Below, in pieces: positions 60,948-64,000 of a stretch of DNA of 64,000 bases. Source of the stretch: Asanoa ferruginea (GTDB lineage Bacteria > Actinomycetota > Actinomycetes > Mycobacteriales > Micromonosporaceae); the NCBI RefSeq assembly GCF_003387075.1, contig NZ_QUMQ01000001.1, positions 8,122,001-8,186,000 of the forward strand. Direction: 5' to 3'. The notes below the pieces were generated by a model, which saw only the letters and a list, made by a program, of their open reading frames with translations, ran no database searches and was not told the DNA's origin. The translations under genes and the position numbers were made by a program. Each line of letters opens with the position of its first letter. The first letter of the stretch is position 1.

Positions 60948-63532
60948 CGACGGTGGCGGCGTTCCCGCACAGCCCGCTCGACCGCCTCGGGTGCCGCGCC
61001 GTCGCCCGGGGAGACCGCGGCGGGCAGCGCCAGCACCATGGTCAGCCCGCCGCCGTTGGTGGTCTCCGGCATCAGGGTGCCGCCCATCGCCTCGGCCAGG
61101 CCCCGGGACAGCGCCAGACCCAGGCCGACGCCGTTGTGGTTGTCGCGGTCGCCCATCCGCTGGAACGGCACGAAGACCTTGTCGCGGTCGGCCTCCGGGA
61201 TCCCCGGGCCACGGTCGACCACGCGCAACTCCACCAGTGAGCCGTGGTAGCGGGCGGTGACCGTTGGCGGCCGGCCGGCGGGGCTGAAGCGCAGCGCATT
61301 AGTGATCAGGTTGACCAGGATCCGCTCCAGCAGGCCCGGGTCGGCGGCCACGGCCGGCAGGTCGGCGGTGATCTGGGCGCGGACCAGCCGGCCGGCCTCG
61401 CCCAGCTCGTCGAGCGCCCGTGGCACCGCGTCCTCCAGGCCGATCTCGGCGAGCGTCACGCCGAGCGCGCCGGCCTGGAGCCGGCTCAGGTCGAGCAGGT
61501 TGTCGACCAACCGGGCCAGCCGGTCGAGCGACTCGTCGGCGGTCGCGAGCAGGTCGTCGCGGTCGTCCTCGGAGAACGCCACCTCCTGGCTGACCAGGCT
61601 GTCGACGGCGGCCTTGGCGGAGGCCAGCGGGGTACGCAGGTCGTGGCTGACCGCGGCCAGCAGGGCGGTACGCATCCGGTCGGCCTCGGCCAGCGGGCGG
61701 GCCTGCGCGGCCTGCTCGGCCAGCCGCTCGTGCCGGAGCGCGACCGCGGCCTGGGCGGCGAACGCCTCGATCAGCCGGCGATCGGCGGCCGCGACCGTCC
61801 GCCCGCTCAGTGCCAGCACCAGCCCGTCGTCGACGCTCACCTCCGTCGAAGCGTCCCCGGGCGCGGCGCACGGCGGGCCGCCCACGCAGGCCGCGACCGA
61901 CCAGGCCCGCGGGTCGCGCTGCTGGTCGGGCCGGGCGTCGGCGCGGCGTTCGAGCAGCGTGACGGCCTCCAGCCCGAAGGTCTCGCGGAGCCGCTCGAGC
62001 AAGGCCGTCAGCGGGCGGGTGCCGCGCAGCACGCTGCCGGCGACCGTGGCCAGGGTCTGCGCCTCGGCGCTGGCCTGGGCGGCGTCGCGGGTCCGGCGGG
62101 CGGCTACGTCGACGATCCAGGACACGGCCGCCGCGATCACCACGAACACGAGCAGCGCGAGGATGTTCTCCCGCTCGGCGATCGTCCAGGTGTGCACCGG
62201 CTCGGTGAAGAAGAAATTGATCAGCAGCGACGCGGCGACGGCGGCGAGCAGGGCCGGCCAGATGCCGCCGACCAGCGCGATGCCGACGACCGCGGCCAGG
62301 TAGAGCAGGATCTCGCTGGGCAGCGACAGGTCGCCGCGCAACGGCCACAACAGGCCGGTCAGCGCGGGCAGCCCGAAGGCCGCCAATCCCAGGCCGATCA
62401 GCCGGCGCCGGGCCGAGAGGGCGGGTGCGGGAGCGGCCAGGCGGCGGCCCCGGCCGACCTCGTCGTGGGTCACCAGGTGCACGTCGATGGCGTCGGAGCG
62501 GGCCGAGGTGGTGACGCCGACGCCGGCGGCGAGGAGTTGGGCCAGCCGGCCGCGCCGGCTCACGCCGAGCACGAGTTGGGTGGCGTTGACGCCCCGGGCG
62601 AACTCGAGCAGCGCCCGCGGGATGTCGCCGCCGACCACCTGGTGGTAGCTGCCGCCCAGACTCTCGACGAGCAGCCGCTGCTTGGCCAGCAGGGCCGGGT
62701 CGGCGCCGGTGAGGCCGTCGGAGCGGGCGACGTGCACCGCCATCAGGTCGGTGCCCTTGCTGCGGGCGGCGATCCGGGCGGCGCGGCGGATCAGCGTCTC
62801 GCCCTCCGGCCCGCCGGTGACCGCGACGACGACGCGTTCCCGGGTCTCCCAGGTCGTGCCGATCCCGTTGGCGGCGCGGTAGCGCTCGAGCTGCTCGTCG
62901 ACCTTGTCAGCGACCCACAGCAGGGCCAACTCGCGCAGCGCCGTGAGGTTACCGACCCGGAAGTAGTTGCCGAGCGCCGCGTCGATCTTGTCCGGCCGGT
63001 AGATGTTGCCGTGCGCCATCCGCCGGCGCAGCGCCTCGGGCGTCATGTCGACCAGCTCGACCTGGTCGGCTCCGCGCACGACGCTGTCCGGCACGGTCTC
63101 GCGCTGTGCGACGCCGGTGATCTGCTCGACGACGTCGTTGAGCGACTCCAGGTGCTGGATGTTCACCGTGGACAGCACGGTGATCCCCGCGTCGAGCAGC
63201 TCCTGGACGTCCTGCCAGCGCTTCTCGTTGCGCGAGCCGGGCACGTTGGTGTGCGCCAGCTCGTCGACCAGCGCCACCTCGGGCGCCCGCGCGAGGAGCG
63301 CGTCGACGTCGAGTTCGGTGAACGCGACGCCGCGATACTCCATCGCGCGCCGCGGCACCACTTCAAGATCAGAGACCATCCGGCCGGTGTACGCCCGGCC
63401 GTGCGTCTCGACCAACCCGACCACCACGTCGGTGCCCCGATCGAGGCGGCGCTGTGCCTCCTCGAGCATGGCCACCGTCTTGCCCACACCAGGGGCGGCC
63501 CCGAGATAGATCCGCAGTTCTCCGCGTGCCAT
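60944..63532 (-). CDS. kdpD: Potassium sensor histidine kinase KdpD
   Basis: An 862-residue sensor kinase. Residues 1-210 form the KdpD N-terminal domain with the Walker-A-like GAAPGVGKTVAML and VDELAHTNVPGSRNEKRWQDV. A universal-stress-like domain (about 230-350) follows, then four TM helices of the DUF4118 region, a GAF-like stretch, the H-box VSHDLRTPLASAKA, and the ATPase with DNLLDLSRL, RILVNLITNALRFSP and GPGIPEADRDKVFVPF. It phosphorylates KdpE in response to low potassium or turgor. Confidence 0.95.
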   Translation of the reverse strand: MARGELRIYLGAAPGVGKTVAMLEEAQRRLDRGTDVVVGLVETHGRAYTGRMVSDLEVVPRRAMEYRGVAFTELDVDALLARAPEVALVDELAHTNVPGSRNEKRWQDVQELLDAGITVLSTVNIQHLESLNDVVEQITGVAQRETVPDSVVRGADQVELVDMTPEALRRRMAHGNIYRPDKIDAALGNYFRVGNLTALRELALLWVADKVDEQLERYRAANGIGTTWETRERVVVAVTGGPEGETLIRRAARIAARSKGTDLMAVHVARSDGLTGADPALLAKQRLLVESLGGSYHQVVGGDIPRALLEFARGVNATQLVLGVSRRGRLAQLLAAGVGVTTSARSDAIDVHLVTHDEVGRGRRLAAPAPALSARRRLIGLGLAAFGLPALTGLLWPLRGDLSLPSEILLYLAAVVGIALVGGIWPALLAAVAASLLINFFFTEPVHTWTIAERENILALLVFVVIAAAVSWIVDVAARRTRDAAQASAEAQTLATVAGSVLRGTRPLTALLERLRETFGLEAVTLLERRADARPDQQRDPRAWSVAACVGGPPCAAPGDASTEVSVDDGLVLALSGRTVAAADRRLIEAFAAQAAVALRHERLAEQAAQARPLAEADRMRTALLAAVSHDLRTPLASAKAAVDSLVSQEVAFSEDDRDDLLATADESLDRLARLVDNLLDLSRLQAGALGVTLAEIGLEDAVPRALDELGEAGRLVRAQITADLPAVAADPGLLERILVNLITNALRFSPAGRPPTVTARYHGSLVELRVVDRGPGIPEADRDKVFVPFQRMGDRDNHNGVGLGLALSRGLAEAMGGTLMPETTNGGGLTMVLALPAAVSPGDGAAPEAVERAVRERRHRR

Positions 63533-63567
63533 CGGATCCCTTCCTAAGAACCGCCCCTGGCCCCCCG

Positions 63568-64000
63568 TCAGCGAGCGGGCAGCTCGCGGTCCAGCGCGAG
63601 GTTGAGCTTCAGAACGTTGACACCGGGCTCACCCATGAAGCCGAGCGCGCGGCCCTGGGTGTTCTCGTCGACCAGCTTGCGCACGGCGGCCGGGTCCGCG
63701 CCACGCTCGCGCGCGACCCGGTTGACCTGGAGGTCCGCGTACGCGGTGCTGATCTGCGGGTCGAGGCCCGAGCCACTGGCGGTGACCGCGTCGGACGGCA
63801 CCGCCGGGTCGGCCGGCGCGTCACCGCGGATCGCGGTCAGCACCCCGCCCGAATAGTCCTCGCCGGGCTTGCCGCACTCGACGGCGACGCCCTCGTAGGT
63901 GGCGACGAACGGGGTCGCCGGGCAGGCCTGGTTGACGCTGACCGCCCGGGTGACGGTGCCGGTCAGGCCCTGGGCCCGGAAGACCCGGAGCACGGCGCCG
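63568..64000 (-). CDS. kdpC: Potassium-transporting ATPase subunit KdpC (5' end missing)
   Basis: The C-terminal part, about 143 residues, of KdpC, the chaperone-like subunit of the KdpFABC potassium pump. The conserved block [31 protein letters not shown] and the closing [15 protein letters not shown] are intact. The N-terminal TM helix lies outside the window. The segment [20 protein letters not shown] is not familiar to me from other KdpC proteins. The kdpD start is 35 bp downstream, so kdpC, kdpD and kdpE are one unit. Confidence 0.92.
   Translation of the reverse strand, partial: GAVLRVFRAQGLTGTVTRAVSVNQACPATPFVATYEGVAVECGKPGEDYSGGVLTAIRGDAPADPAVPSDAVTASGSGLDPQISTAYADLQVNRVARERGADPAAVRKLVDENTQGRALGFMGEPGVNVLKLNLALDRELPAR

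Overview
The window is very GC-rich DNA with GTG starts, 1 to 8 bp gene overlaps, F420-, mycothiol- and Kdp-type gene families and a glucosyl-3-phosphoglycerate synthase-like gene. This points to a chromosomal segment of a filamentous actinobacterium, most likely Micromonosporaceae (inference from gene content and style; no rRNA marker is present). I saw no tRNA, rRNA, CRISPR array, insertion sequence or phage gene.

Layout. 1-16.7 kb: a fumarylacetoacetate-hydrolase-family gene, a UvrA paralogue, a patch of pseudogene relics and palindromes, then an 11.4-kb leftward operon (15834 down to 4394). The operon encodes an enolase-superfamily enzyme, a complete family-5 (peptide/nickel type) ABC importer, a PLP enzyme, a D-2-hydroxyacid dehydrogenase, a zinc-type alcohol dehydrogenase and an S9 peptidase. 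A GntR/FCD regulator is divergent from it. A 29-bp element around the -35 box is shared by this operon and the distant hydrolase gene, so both probably form one catabolic regulon of unknown substrate. 16.7-19.4 kb: a small operon of a repetitive acidic peptide, a JmjC/cupin oxygenase and a two-P-loop kinase-like protein; this is the best candidate for an undescribed peptide-modification system. 19.5-28.9 kb: two DUF72 genes, surE, a DinB-like gene, an AEC permease, a DksA-type protein, a cysteine dioxygenase/rhodanese/winged-helix operon, a short GntR regulator and an M23 peptidase with a repeat N-terminus.

29-41.8 kb: an MFS gene with an in-frame repeat tail behind its stop codon, a Ser/Thr kinase, then an eight-gene leftward operon (40600 to 32176) for reductive pyrimidine or hydantoin catabolism: beta-ureidopropionase, dihydropyrimidinase, (methyl)malonate-semialdehyde dehydrogenase, an F420-type LLM oxidoreductase and an NMT1/SsuA-type ABC importer. 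A thioesterase and a metallo-beta-lactamase-fold hydrolase lie upstream. 41.8-50 kb: DUF3500, a small membrane protein, a TIGR03089 protein, a 1.1-kb repeat-rich gene-free region, DUF2231, a GAF-ANTAR regulator and a SecA2-like ATPase. 50-64 kb: a dehydrogenase/Gfo-Idh-MocA pair divergent from two glycosyltransferases, a 65-bp tandem array with a 14-bp palindrome, a PadR regulator with a membrane partner, a GCS2-family ligase, an acyl-CoA synthetase carrying a collagen-like tract, and kdpC(partial)-kdpD-kdpE.

Tandem repeats are a theme of the window: units of 9, 12, 39, 63 and 69 bp lie in or beside reading frames and keep codon phase, while the 65-bp array and the 244-bp duplication are non-coding. 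Several repeats are copies of gene 3' ends. The coordinates and functions given here come from reading the sequence; no database search was run.
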